The notes beneath the pieces were generated by a model. The model saw only the letters and a list, made by a program, of their open reading frames with translations. It was not told the DNA's origin and ran no database searches. The translations under genes and the position numbers were made by a program. DNA of 19,686 bases from an uncultured Clostridia bacterium (GTDB taxonomy: Bacteria; Bacillota; Clostridia; TANB77; CAG-508), in NCBI GenBank assembly GCA_934167435.1, contig CAKPKZ010000015.1, positions 1-19,686 on the forward strand, in the 5' to 3' direction. This document shows, one piece after another, positions 1 through 7,104 of this stretch (the stretch's first letter is position 1; each line of letters begins with the position of its first letter).

Positions 1-145
1 GTGCTACAGAAATAACTGTAACACTTTTCAAGAGTCTCTCTTTTTAATTCACTGTCCACTTTTTGGGGAACAGTTCATTTCCTCTATCTTTTTAGTTTTA
101 CATATAAAACCCAAACGCATCAGAAAGAATATGGAGGTATTAAAA
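1..145. other. Unassigned left edge, possible remnant
   Basis: No gene can be supported here. The segment holds short inverted repeats: ACAG...CTGT near 7-20 and ACTGT...ACAGT at about 51-76, the latter flanking a TTTTTGGGG run. Such a pattern can be the worn end of an insertion sequence, but no transposase is present and I cannot match it to a named element. The segment directly precedes a gene with foreign-looking codon use, so it may be part of the same transferred block. Confidence 0.25.
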
Positions 146-613
146 ATGAAACGAATGGAATTGCAAATAAGTTTAACTTTTGTAATTATGTGTGTTGTAG
201 GAATTATCCTCAGTGGAATCATAAGTGTAATATCTGGAAAAACCGGTTTTATTACAAATGAAGTGCTGGTATATGGTATATCCGCAGGTCTTATGTATCT
301 GGGATTTATCTGGATTTGGGCAAGTCGGCATCTGTTTTTAGCCTTAGTGAGTACTATAGCGATAGAACTTGTGATATTACAGATAATATTATTATGCAAA
401 AATATTGCAGGTGTATCAGTTGTATTTGATGCTTGGAATTTGCTGCAAAATATTGTTCTAGCTATAAACTGTGTAATAGGAATCTTAATATCTAAATACC
501 AAGCTAAAAAACTTCTGGAAGAAGACAACAAAAAATCCAAAAACCCCAATATCATCTTTATCATCTTGGATTACGAGAGCTCTATTGATGATGTAGAAAG
601 TACAAATGACTAA
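146..613 (+). CDS. Small four-helix membrane protein, unknown function
   Basis: This encodes a 155-residue protein of unknown family. Four hydrophobic stretches are visible (about residues 9-29, 38-58, 62-83 and 97-115), followed by a charged lysine/glutamate stretch and an acidic C-terminal tail ending in ESTND. I start it at the ATG at 146 rather than the in-frame ATG at 131, because GGAGGT at 133-138 sits 7 bases before 146 and overlaps the upstream ATG. A perfect terminator follows 12 bases after the stop, so it is probably a single-gene unit. Codons such as CTG, CGG, TCC and GCA are commoner here than in the genes to the right, which suggests recent acquisition. A 171-codon frame on the opposite strand is treated as a shadow. 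The coding call is fair; the function is unknown. Confidence 0.65.
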   Translation: MKRMELQISLTFVIMCVVGIILSGIISVISGKTGFITNEVLVYGISAGLMYLGFIWIWASRHLFLALVSTIAIELVILQIILLCKNIAGVSVVFDAWNLLQNIVLAINCVIGILISKYQAKKLLEEDNKKSKNPNIIFIILDYESSIDDVESTND

Positions 614-625
614 TTTGTGTTTCCT

Positions 626-670
626 CAAATAAACCTCTTCCTCTGCGCAGAAAGAGGTTTATTTGGTTTT
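626..670 (+). terminator. Strong Rho-independent terminator
   Basis: A perfect 14-bp stem (626-639 paired with 652-665) encloses a loop that is itself palindromic (TCTGCGCAGA at 642-651), so the hairpin can zip further. It is followed by GTTTTG. It closes the membrane-protein gene at 146-613. Confidence 0.85.
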
Positions 671-778
671 GACGAAATATAATAAGGTAACTTTTATAAT
701 ATTACACATTTTTCTTGAGACTGCACCAATACAAGTTTTGTGATGCTTGCTGCTCAGCATAAAAGCTATGGACACTAA

Positions 779-787
779 TGTTATAAT
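779..787 (+). promoter_or_regulatory. Candidate extended -10 promoter for the TIM-barrel operon
   Basis: TGTTATAAT at 779-787 matches the extended -10 form (TGnTATAAT). No convincing -35 box lies 16-18 bases upstream, which extended -10 promoters can tolerate. It would start transcription near 794, about 50 bases before the ATG at 843, and it lies after the terminator at 626-670. Confidence 0.4.
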
Positions 788-842
788 AAAAATGTCGAAA
801 TTTATAAGTCAATGTAAGAAGTTTAAAAAGAGGTTGGAGATT

Positions 843-1514
843 ATGGAAGATAAATTAAATTTAGTTGTAATGTTAACACATAATGATAAAACAGTAGATA
901 ATGCATACGAAATTTTTGAAAAATGCAAAATTTCTAAGGCTAAATATTATGGATTTAAAGAAGAACCATTGCCATTGGAAGAAATGAAAAGACTATATAA
1001 ATATATGAAAAAATGTGGAAAACAGACAGTTCTAGAGGTTGTAGCATATACTGAAGAAGAAGGGCTTAAAGGAGCAGAAATGGCTTTAGAATGTGAATGT
1101 GATTTTCTTATGGGAACAAAATATTTTGAGTCAATAAATAATTTTTGTAAAGAAAATAATATTAAATATATGCCATTTATTGGTAATGTGATAGAAAGAC
1201 CTTCTATTCTTGAAGGAAATATTGAGGATATGATAAGTGAAGCCAATGAATTATTAAAAAAAGGTGTTTATGGGTTTGATTTATTGGGCTATAGATTTAC
1301 TGGTAATGCAACAGAACTTAATAAAAAATTTGTAACTGAAGTTAATGCGCCTGTATGTATTGCTGGTAGTATAAATAGTTATATAAGACTTGATGAATTA
1401 AAAAATGCTAATCCATGGGCATTTACAATAGGAGGAGCATTCTTTGAAAATAAATTTGGGAATAATTTTATAGAGCAAATTAATAATGTTTGTGAATATA
1501 TAGAAAAAAATTAA
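843..1514 (+). CDS. TIM-barrel-like protein of unknown function
   Basis: I place the start at the ATG at 843 (223 residues), where GAGG at 830-833 lies 9 bases upstream. Upstream in-frame starts (from 747) read a cysteine/lysine-rich stretch that looks like untranslated leader. The protein alternates hydrophobic beta-strand segments (LNLVVML, TVLEVVAY, CDFLMG, KYMPFIG, GFDLLGYR, APVCIAGS, WAFTIGGAFF) with charged helices, the regular pattern of a (beta/alpha)8 barrel. The IAGSINS and TIGGAFF segments resemble the C-terminal phosphate-binding loops of small-molecule aldolases and related barrels. No catalytic signature is clear enough to name a reaction. It is followed 22 bases later by the YqeG-type phosphatase, so the two may be co-transcribed. 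A sugar- or keto-acid-phosphate enzyme is a guess only. Confidence 0.8.
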   Translation: MEDKLNLVVMLTHNDKTVDNAYEIFEKCKISKAKYYGFKEEPLPLEEMKRLYKYMKKCGKQTVLEVVAYTEEEGLKGAEMALECECDFLMGTKYFESINNFCKENNIKYMPFIGNVIERPSILEGNIEDMISEANELLKKGVYGFDLLGYRFTGNATELNKKFVTEVNAPVCIAGSINSYIRLDELKNANPWAFTIGGAFFENKFGNNFIEQINNVCEYIEKN

Positions 1515-1536
1515 TGCATTATTTAAGGAGGACAAG

Positions 1537-2100
1537 ATGTTTAAAGTTCTTTATCCATATGAGTACGTTGATAGTGTATTTTGTATAGATTATAATGAAT
1601 TATATAAAAAAGGATATAGAGGTATAATTTTTGATATAGATAACACATTAGTACATCACGGTGATGATTCTACACAAAGAGTAGATGAATTGTTTAGAAC
1701 AATTCAAAACATTGGATTTAAAACTCTTTTATTATCAAACAATAATGAAGAAAGAGTAAAAAGATTTTTAAGAAATATTGATTCTTTATATATATGTGAT
1801 GCAGAAAAACCAAAAGTAGCTAATTATTTAAAAGCTGTTGAAATGATGGGGATATTAAAAGAAGAAACATTATTTATAGGAGACCAGATTTTCACAGATA
1901 TATTAGGTGCTAATAAAAGTGGAATAGCAAGTATTTTAGTAAAATTTATTAGAGCTAATGGTGAAACTAAAATAGGTAAAAGAAGACAATTAGAAAATCT
2001 TATTTTAAAAATATATAAGAAAAATAAAAAATTTCAAAATAGACTTGGGAACATTGTAAAAAAGGAGGAAAAATCAGAGAATGTTATTTATCAAAAATAA
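1537..2100 (+). CDS. yqeG: YqeG-family HAD IIIA-type phosphatase
   Basis: This 187-residue protein has the HAD motif I FDIDNTLV, with the nucleophile Asp33, the acid/base Asp35 and Thr37, and motif II LLSNNNE near residue 66. It also has the lysine-containing stretch AEKPKVANY and the metal-binding motif GDQIFTD at 115-121. The absence of a large cap insertion and the length fit the YqeG family of cytoplasmic phosphatases, whose physiological substrate is not settled. The start is clear: AAGGAGG lies just upstream of the ATG at 1537. In many Bacillota yqeG heads a set with yqeH and aroE; here the partner is a VanW-domain gene instead, overlapping by 20 bases. The C-terminal 30 residues are strongly basic. 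The family call is firm; the substrate is unknown. Confidence 0.9.
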   Translation: MFKVLYPYEYVDSVFCIDYNELYKKGYRGIIFDIDNTLVHHGDDSTQRVDELFRTIQNIGFKTLLLSNNNEERVKRFLRNIDSLYICDAEKPKVANYLKAVEMMGILKEETLFIGDQIFTDILGANKSGIASILVKFIRANGETKIGKRRQLENLILKIYKKNKKFQNRLGNIVKKEEKSENVIYQK

Positions 2101-2914
2101 AAATTTTTGTGATATAAATCCATTTTTTTGGACTATTTCTACATATAAAGGTATATTAATAACAAATATAAAAGATTTATTTAGTAAAGAAAAATTTGCA
2201 AAAACAAAGCAATCTAAAAAACTTACCAATTTGGTATATAAGTATAGTTCAACTATTATAAAAAAAGGAAAAGGCATTGACCCTAGAACTCAAGAAAACA
2301 AAGCTGTAAATATAAAGTTAGCATCAAGCAAAATTACAGGTATTATAATAAAACCTGGAGAAACTTTTTCTTTTTGGAGAACAATAGGAACTGTTAATAA
2401 AAGAAAAGGATATAAAGAAGGTCGTGTGATTAGACAAGATAAATTGGTTACTGGCACTGGTGGTGGATTGTGTAATTTAGCTAATACTATTAATAATTTA
2501 ATATTACATAGTCCGTTACAGATTATAGAATTCCATAAGCATTCAGATGCGTTAGCATCTGATATTGGACATAGAGTACCTATGGCAAATGGTACATCAG
2601 TTAGTTATAACTATATTGATTATAGATTTAAAAATAATACTAACCAAAATATACAAATAATTTTATGGTGCGATGATGAAAAATTGTATGGAGAATTAAG
2701 AAGTGAAGAAGAATTTCCATGTAGTTATGATTTAGTTGAAGAAAATCATCATTTTGAAAAAGAGAATGATAAATATTATAGAGTTTCAAAGATATATAGA
2801 AATACAATAAAAAAAGCAACTGGAGAAATTATAAATAAAGAACTTATTTGGGATAATCATTCATTAGTTATGTTTGATTATAATTTAATTCCAAAAGAAG
2901 AATTAAAAGTATAA
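2081..2914 (+). CDS. VanW-domain protein
   Basis: This is a 277-residue protein with a VanW domain. The characteristic run is visible from about residue 85: the PGETFSFWRTIG segment, then GYKEGRVI, the glycine-rich TGTGGGLCNLAN, HSPLQIIEFHKHSD and a DYRF strand. The VanW family is named after a protein of vancomycin-resistance clusters, but it is widespread without a link to resistance and its biochemical role is not established. No vanA-, vanH-, vanX- or vanR/S-like gene is nearby, so resistance should not be inferred. There is no clear signal peptide or membrane helix. The ATG at 2081 lies inside the end of yqeG, with GGAGG 12 bases upstream, so translational coupling is likely. A terminator follows the stop. 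Confidence 0.88.
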   Translation: MLFIKNKNFCDINPFFWTISTYKGILITNIKDLFSKEKFAKTKQSKKLTNLVYKYSSTIIKKGKGIDPRTQENKAVNIKLASSKITGIIIKPGETFSFWRTIGTVNKRKGYKEGRVIRQDKLVTGTGGGLCNLANTINNLILHSPLQIIEFHKHSDALASDIGHRVPMANGTSVSYNYIDYRFKNNTNQNIQIILWCDDEKLYGELRSEEEFPCSYDLVEENHHFEKENDKYYRVSKIYRNTIKKATGEIINKELIWDNHSLVMFDYNLIPKEELKV

Positions 2915-2930
2915 AAAATGTGAAGTTTTT

Positions 2931-2966
2931 AGAGATAAGGTTTTAATACGACCTCATCTCTTTTTA
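2931..2966 (+). terminator. Rho-independent terminator after the VanW gene
   Basis: AGAGATAAGGT at 2931-2941 pairs with ACCTCATCTCT at 2951-2961 with a single A-C mismatch, followed by a T run. It ends the yqeG/VanW operon and separates it from rubrerythrin. The remaining bases to 3100 are A/T-only stretches in which I see nothing else. Confidence 0.8.
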
Positions 2967-3109
2967 TCTTTATAATAAAAAAATTTAAACATTTCGTAAT
3001 TTTTTTTCAGCATAACCTTTTCATTTTTATTTATAGAATAAAAAACAATAAAAATTTTTTAACCCAATTTTAACCTTTCTTTAATCAAAAATTAAACAAT
3101 ATAAATTAC

Positions 3110-3138
3110 TTGATTTTTATAAAATAATTTGGTAATAT
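3110..3138 (+). promoter_or_regulatory. Sigma-A type promoter for rubrerythrin
   Basis: TTGATT at 3110-3115 and TAATAT at 3133-3138 are separated by exactly 17 bases. The start would be near 3145, 54 bases before the ATG. The spacer and flank are very A/T rich. A PerR-type operator would make biological sense for a peroxide-defence gene, but I only see imperfect TTATAAAATAATTT and do not call it. Confidence 0.6.
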
Positions 3139-3198
3139 ATATATAAATTTATTAATATCATACAAGTAAAAACAAAAGCATATTAGGAGGAATGTAAA

Positions 3199-3741
3199 AT
3201 GAAAGAATTAAAAGGAACAAAAACAGAAAAAAACTTAATGGAAGCATTTGCAGGGGAATCTCAAGCTAGAAATAAATATACATATTTTGCTAGTAAAGCG
3301 AAAAAAGATGGATACGAACAAATAGCTGCTATATTTCAAGAAACAGCAGACAATGAAAAAGAACATGCAAAAATATGGTTTAAATTATTAAATGGCGGTA
3401 ATATACCAACAACAGTTGAAAACTTAAAAGCAGCAGCAGAAGGTGAAAACTATGAGTGGACTGACATGTACGAAAAAATGGCTAAAGAAGCTAAAGAAGA
3501 AGGATTTGACCATATAGCATATTTATTTGAAGAAGTAGGAAAAATAGAAAAAGAACATGAAGAAAGATATAAAAAACTATTAGAAAATGTTGAAAACGGA
3601 TTAGTGTTTAGTAAAGATGGAGAAAAAATTTGGAAATGTAGAAATTGTGGACATATAGTTATAGGAAAAGAAGCTCCTGAAATATGCCCAGTATGTAGCC
3701 ATCCAAAAGCATACTTTGAAATAAAAGCAGAAAACTATTAA
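3199..3741 (+). CDS. rbr: Rubrerythrin
   Basis: Rubrerythrin reduces hydrogen peroxide in the cytoplasm of anaerobes, taking electrons from NADH through rubredoxin-type partners. The 180 residues show the usual two-part build. First comes a four-helix diiron domain (about 1-137) with EAFAGESQAR holding Glu20 and two helices carrying the paired E-x-x-H metal signatures (ADNEKEHAK and GKIEKEHEE). A short rubredoxin-like domain follows, with the four iron-binding cysteines at 147, 150, 163 and 166 (CRNC and CPVC). Length and motif order are normal for the classical family. The ATG at 3199 has TAGGAGG 8 bases upstream. The gene has its own promoter and terminator, so it appears monocistronic, as expected for an oxidative-stress gene. 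Confidence 0.97.
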   Translation: MKELKGTKTEKNLMEAFAGESQARNKYTYFASKAKKDGYEQIAAIFQETADNEKEHAKIWFKLLNGGNIPTTVENLKAAAEGENYEWTDMYEKMAKEAKEEGFDHIAYLFEEVGKIEKEHEERYKKLLENVENGLVFSKDGEKIWKCRNCGHIVIGKEAPEICPVCSHPKAYFEIKAENY

Positions 3742-3757
3742 TAATATAACCAAAAAG

Positions 3758-3787
3758 GAAATTATAAATAATATAATTTCTTTTTTT
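3758..3787 (+). terminator. Rho-independent terminator after rubrerythrin
   Basis: A perfect 8-bp A/T-rich stem (GAAATTAT at 3758-3765 with ATAATTTC at 3773-3780) is followed directly by seven T residues. Confidence 0.8.
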
Positions 3788-3808
3788 GTGGAAATTTTAA
3801 AAAATGTA

Positions 3809-3817
3809 TGTTATAAT
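3809..3817 (+). promoter_or_regulatory. Extended -10 promoter of the rsmE-fmt run
   Basis: TGTTATAAT at 3809-3817 is a perfect extended -10. The -35 is weak (TTGTGG at 3786-3791 lies 20 bases upstream, too far). The start would be near 3824, 20 bases before the rsmE ATG. It follows directly after the rubrerythrin terminator and is the only clear promoter before the nine-gene run. Confidence 0.6.
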
Positions 3818-3843
3818 ACCAATATAAAAGGAGAGAAACATTT

Positions 3844-4590
3844 ATGCCTAAATTTTTTGTAACAAACAAACAGATTGAAAATAATAAAATATTTATAATA
3901 GGACAAGATGTTAATCATATAAAAAAAGTATTAAGAACTAAAATCGGTGATGAATTAGAAATTTGTAATGTAGAAAATCAAGAAAACTTTTTATGCCAAA
4001 TAGAAGAAATAGAAAATGAAAAAATAATATGTAAAATAAAAGAAAAAGTAGAAGAAACTTCAGAATCAAATATTCAAATTACAGTATATCAAGGTTTACC
4101 AAAATCAGATAAAATGGAATATATAATTCAAAAATCAGTTGAACTAGGAGTTTATGATATAACACCTGTAGAAATGCAAAGATGTGTTGTAAAACTTAAT
4201 GATAAAGACAAAATAAAAAAACAAGAAAGATGGCAAAAAATTTCAGAGGTTGCTTCAAAGCAGTCAGGAAGAGACATAATACCAAAAATAAATAATATAA
4301 AAAACATAAAAAATTTTGTAAACGAAGTTACAAATTATAACTTGTTTTTAATAGCATATGAAAAAGAAAAAGATAACACATTAAAAAACGAGTTAAGTAA
4401 AATAAAAAACAACAAAGAAAATATGAAAATAGCAATTTTAATAGGACCGGAAGGTGGGCTAGAAGAAACAGACACAAAACTATTGCAGCAAAAAGGAGCA
4501 AAAATTATTACATTGGGTAAAAGAATTTTAAGAACAGAAACAGTAGCCTTAAGTGTAATTAGTATAATTATGTACGAATTAGAACAATAA
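3844..4590 (+). CDS. rsmE: 16S rRNA m3U1498 methyltransferase RsmE
   Basis: RsmE methylates N3 of U1498 in 16S rRNA of the 30S subunit, using S-adenosylmethionine. The 248 residues match the family in size and layout. An N-terminal PUA-like domain with DVNHIKKVLRTKIGDELEI (about residues 23-41) is followed by a SPOUT methyltransferase domain. The knot that binds S-adenosylmethionine is visible as LIGPEGGLEETD (Gly201-Pro202-Glu203-Gly204-Gly205) and TLGKRILRTETVAL (223-236). The QKSVELGV and SKQSGR segments are also typical. GGAGAG precedes the ATG at 3844. It is the first gene of a long co-directional run. In many Bacillota it follows prmA; that gene is not here. Confidence 0.97.
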   Translation: MPKFFVTNKQIENNKIFIIGQDVNHIKKVLRTKIGDELEICNVENQENFLCQIEEIENEKIICKIKEKVEETSESNIQITVYQGLPKSDKMEYIIQKSVELGVYDITPVEMQRCVVKLNDKDKIKKQERWQKISEVASKQSGRDIIPKINNIKNIKNFVNEVTNYNLFLIAYEKEKDNTLKNELSKIKNNKENMKIAILIGPEGGLEETDTKLLQQKGAKIITLGKRILRTETVALSVISIIMYELEQ

Positions 4591-4602
4591 TAGGAGGAAA
4601 TA

Positions 4603-5151
4603 ATGGAAAAAGAAGATACAGTACAGAAAAAAAATAGTAAGGTTCTAAATCAAATATTTTATAATCTAATAATTGCAATAATTTCAACAATATATTTTAT
4701 TTTTATAAATTTTTCTTATCAAAAATTAAATACACCAACACTAGAATTAATAATGAAAATATCACCAATAGTTATAATGGCTATAGGAATAATATTTTTC
4801 GAGATTTCTTATAAAAAAGACAGTGACATATTAGCAATAAATGGAATTGAGTTCTTAATTATAGCAATACACTCTTTATTAATAAAACATATAACACAAG
4901 TATTAAACATTAATTTTCAGCTATATATATTAATGTCATCATACCTAATTTCAATATATTATGTTTTAAAATCAGTTGTTATTTATACTAACGATAGAAG
5001 AAAATATTTAAAAACATTAAGCGATATTCCAGAAATAGTAAAAGACGAAGAACCAATAAAAAAAGAAGCAACCAAAAAGAAAGAAGAAAAAATAGAGGTT
5101 AAACCCAAAAAAAGGGTAAGACCCAAAAAAGAGGTAAAAGAAAATGATTAG
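4603..5151 (+). CDS. Four-helix membrane protein with basic tail, unknown
   Basis: I do not recognise a named family. The 182 residues begin with a charged N-terminus, then show four hydrophobic segments (about 17-37, 48-68, 78-98 and 104-127). A highly charged cytoplasmic-looking tail (about 145-182) follows, very rich in lysine and glutamate, with the repeated unit KPKKRVRPKKEVK. The tail resembles those of membrane proteins that touch nucleic acid or acidic partners, but that is only a compositional impression. TAGGAGG lies 6-7 bases before the ATG. It starts 12 bases after rsmE and its stop overlaps the yicC start by 8 bases (ATGATTAG), so it is firmly embedded in the operon. Confidence 0.8.
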   Translation: MEKEDTVQKKNSKVLNQIFYNLIIAIISTIYFIFINFSYQKLNTPTLELIMKISPIVIMAIGIIFFEISYKKDSDILAINGIEFLIIAIHSLLIKHITQVLNINFQLYILMSSYLISIYYVLKSVVIYTNDRRKYLKTLSDIPEIVKDEEPIKKEATKKKEEKIEVKPKKRVRPKKEVKEND

Positions 5152-6019
5152 AAGTATGACAGGTTATGGAAAAAGTACACTAAATAAAAATGATAGAAAT
5201 TATATAATTGAAATTAAAAGCGTTAATCATAGATACTTAGACATAAATATAAAAATACCGAGAACAATAAGTTATTTGGAAGAAGAAATAAAAAAAGAAA
5301 TTTCTAAAACCATAAAAAGAGGAAAAGTAGATGTATTTATAACATTCGAGAACAATAGTGATAAAGGAAGAAATATACAAATCAACACAGAAATTGCCAA
5401 GTTATATATTAATGAATTAAGAAAATTAGCAAAACAAGAAAAACTTTTAGACAATATAGAAGTAACAGAAATCTCAAAACTTCCAGATGTTTTAACAATA
5501 AAAAATGATTCAGATGATGAAGAAATAAAAAAAGAAGTATTGCAAACAACCCAAGAAACTGTAAGAAAATTAATGGACATGAAGGATGCAGAAGGGGAAA
5601 AAATATTACAAGATTTATTACAAAGAATAAAAAATATAGAAGCAACAACTTTAGAAATATCCAAATTATCTACTGGACTTATTGAAGAATATGTAGTAAA
5701 ATTAGAAAGTAGAATAAAAGAATTATTAGATACAAAAGATATAGACAAATCACGTATAGCACAAGAAGTTGTTATATATGCAGATAAATGCTCTGTAGAA
5801 GAAGAAATAACAAGATTAAAAAGTCATATTGAACAATTTAGAAGATTTGTAAAATCAAATGAACCTGTTGGGAAAAAGTTAGATTTTTTAATACAAGAAA
5901 TGAATAGAGAAACAAATACAATAGGGTCTAAAGCAAACAATTTAGAAATTACCAATAAGGTAATAGAATTAAAAACAGAGTTAGAAAACATAAGAGAACA
6001 AATACAAAATATTGAATAG
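5144..6019 (+). CDS. yicC: YicC/YloC-family endoribonuclease
   Basis: The 291-residue protein begins with the hallmark MIRSMTGYGKS and continues with VEIKSVNHRYLDI-like residues (here IEIKSVNHRYLDINIK), the YicC N-terminal domain. A long coiled-coil-rich middle follows. The conserved C-terminal DUF1732 part contains EEITRLKSHIEQF and GKKLDFLIQEMNRETNTIGSKA. YicC-family members are reported to be endoribonucleases; in E. coli the protein contributes to small-RNA turnover. Length is normal. The start overlaps the preceding gene by 8 bases, pointing to translational coupling. yicC next to remA and gmk is a conserved Bacillota arrangement, which supports the call. Confidence 0.95.
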   Translation: MIRSMTGYGKSTLNKNDRNYIIEIKSVNHRYLDINIKIPRTISYLEEEIKKEISKTIKRGKVDVFITFENNSDKGRNIQINTEIAKLYINELRKLAKQEKLLDNIEVTEISKLPDVLTIKNDSDDEEIKKEVLQTTQETVRKLMDMKDAEGEKILQDLLQRIKNIEATTLEISKLSTGLIEEYVVKLESRIKELLDTKDIDKSRIAQEVVIYADKCSVEEEITRLKSHIEQFRRFVKSNEPVGKKLDFLIQEMNRETNTIGSKANNLEITNKVIELKTELENIREQIQNIE

Positions 6020-6033
6020 AAAGGATTGATATT

Positions 6034-6294
6034 ATGCAATTAATAAACATTGGATTTGGAAATATAGTATCAGCAGAAAGAATAGTTGCAATAGTTAGCC
6101 CAGATTCTGCACCAATTAAAAGAATGGTACAAGAAGCAAAAGATAACAAAACAGCAGTAGATGCAACATGTGGAAGAAGAACAAGAGCAGTTCTTATTAT
6201 GGACTCAGGACATTTAATATTGTCAGCAGTACAACCAGAAACAGTTTCAGGAAGAGTTGATAAAGATTCATCAATTCAACCAGAAGAAAATTAA
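6034..6294 (+). CDS. remA: RemA-family (DUF370) regulator
   Basis: This 86-residue protein matches the RemA family almost throughout: INIGFGNIVSAERIVAIVSPDSAPIKR, then DATCGRRTRAVLIMDSGH and LILSAVQPETVSGR. In Bacillus subtilis RemA is a DNA-binding activator of biofilm-matrix and osmoprotection genes that forms ring-like oligomers; in other Bacillota its targets are largely unknown. The ATG at 6034 has AAAGGA upstream and sits 14 bases after yicC. The position between yicC and rpoZ/gmk is the usual one. Confidence 0.95.
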   Translation: MQLINIGFGNIVSAERIVAIVSPDSAPIKRMVQEAKDNKTAVDATCGRRTRAVLIMDSGHLILSAVQPETVSGRVDKDSSIQPEEN

Positions 6295-6314
6295 AATTTA
6301 GGAGGTAATTTAAA

Positions 6315-6503
6315 ATGATGGTAAAACCAAGTGTGGCAGAACTTTTAACAAAATCAAAAAATAGATATGAATTAGTAATAGCTACTTCAAAAAGAGCTAG
6401 ACAAATAGCAATGGGAGCAGAACCTTTAACAGATGTAAAAGAAACCTCACCAGTAACATTAGCTGCAAACGAAATAGCAGAAGGGAAGGTAACTATATGC
6501 TAG
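6315..6503 (+). CDS. rpoZ: RNA polymerase omega subunit
   Basis: Omega is the small subunit that helps assemble and stabilise the RNA polymerase core by clamping the beta-prime C-terminus. The 62 residues carry the typical pattern: PSVAELL near the N-terminus, KNRYELVIATSKRARQIA (the conserved RY-LV-A--KRARQ motif) and a C-terminal PVTLAANEIAEGKV. GGAGGT at 6301-6306 is 8 bases before the first of two adjacent ATG codons. The end overlaps gmk by 7 bases. More often in Bacillota the order is gmk then rpoZ; here rpoZ comes first. Confidence 0.93.
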   Translation: MMVKPSVAELLTKSKNRYELVIATSKRARQIAMGAEPLTDVKETSPVTLAANEIAEGKVTIC

Positions 6504-7072
6504 TTATTTTATCAGGAGTTTCAGGTGCTGGAAAAGATACAATAAAAAAAGAATTAATAAAAAGAATGGATGATGTAATATCATTGCCTTCATATACTTC
6601 AAGAAAACCAAGAGCAGGAGAAGAAGAAGGAGTACAATATCATTTTATAACTAAACCAGAATTTGAAGAAAAAATAAAAAACAATGAATTTTATGAATAT
6701 GATTTGCACCATGAGAATTATTATGGAACTTCTCGTAAATTAATGAATGAAAAAATAGCAAGTGGTAAAATTATTGTTAAAGATATAGAAGTAAATGGAA
6801 CAGAAAACTTAATGAAAATATTAAAAAACGAAACAAACTTAGTTACTATATTTTTAAAAGTAGAAAGAGAAGAATTAAAGAAAAGACTTATAGAAAGAGG
6901 AGACAACTTATCTGAAGAAGAATTAGAATTAAGATTAGGAAGACTAGAATACGAAGAATCCAAAATAAAATTATATGATTATGTTATAAAAAACGATAAT
7001 TTAGAAAAAACAGTTCAAATTATAGAAACAATTATAAAAAATGAAAGAAAATTAGAAATGTCACAAAAGTAA
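6497..7072 (+). CDS. gmk: Guanylate kinase
   Basis: Guanylate kinase converts GMP and ATP to GDP and ADP in purine metabolism. The 191 residues show the P-loop GVSGAGKDT at 7-15, the GMP-binding stretch YTSRKPRAGEEEGVQYHF (about 33-50), the EYDLHHENYYGT segment and a C-terminal adenine-lid arginine pair (ERGDNLSEEELELRL). Divergent points are the acidic Asp14 after the P-loop lysine (often Gly or Ser) and IEVNGTENL in place of the common IDVQGA. These are compatible with function but mark a divergent branch. The ATG lies inside the end of rpoZ. Confidence 0.92.
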   Translation: MLVILSGVSGAGKDTIKKELIKRMDDVISLPSYTSRKPRAGEEEGVQYHFITKPEFEEKIKNNEFYEYDLHHENYYGTSRKLMNEKIASGKIIVKDIEVNGTENLMKILKNETNLVTIFLKVEREELKKRLIERGDNLSEEELELRLGRLEYEESKIKLYDYVIKNDNLEKTVQIIETIIKNERKLEMSQK

Positions 7073-7104
7073 TGAGTGGCATTTTTTAGCTAATAGGAGA
7101 AAAG

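Noticed and set aside
49..564. A 171-codon open frame on the minus strand opposite the first gene
   Set aside because: It has no Shine-Dalgarno site, mirrors the plus-strand gene, and the plus-strand frame has a strong GGAGGT site, membrane-protein pattern and terminator.
2074..2277. Minus-strand frames over VanW, yicC, priA, fmt and fhs (many of 60-180 codons)
   Set aside because: They lie wholly opposite well-recognised genes, are Phe/Ile/Ser/Leu-rich as expected for the complement of Lys/Glu/Asn-rich genes, and lack ribosome sites.
2081..2914. VanW as evidence of glycopeptide resistance
   Set aside because: VanW domains are widespread in Bacillota and no vanR/S/H/A/X-like gene is in the window.
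3100..3145. A PerR box before rubrerythrin
   Set aside because: Only a partial, A/T-rich match is visible, which is expected by chance in this composition.
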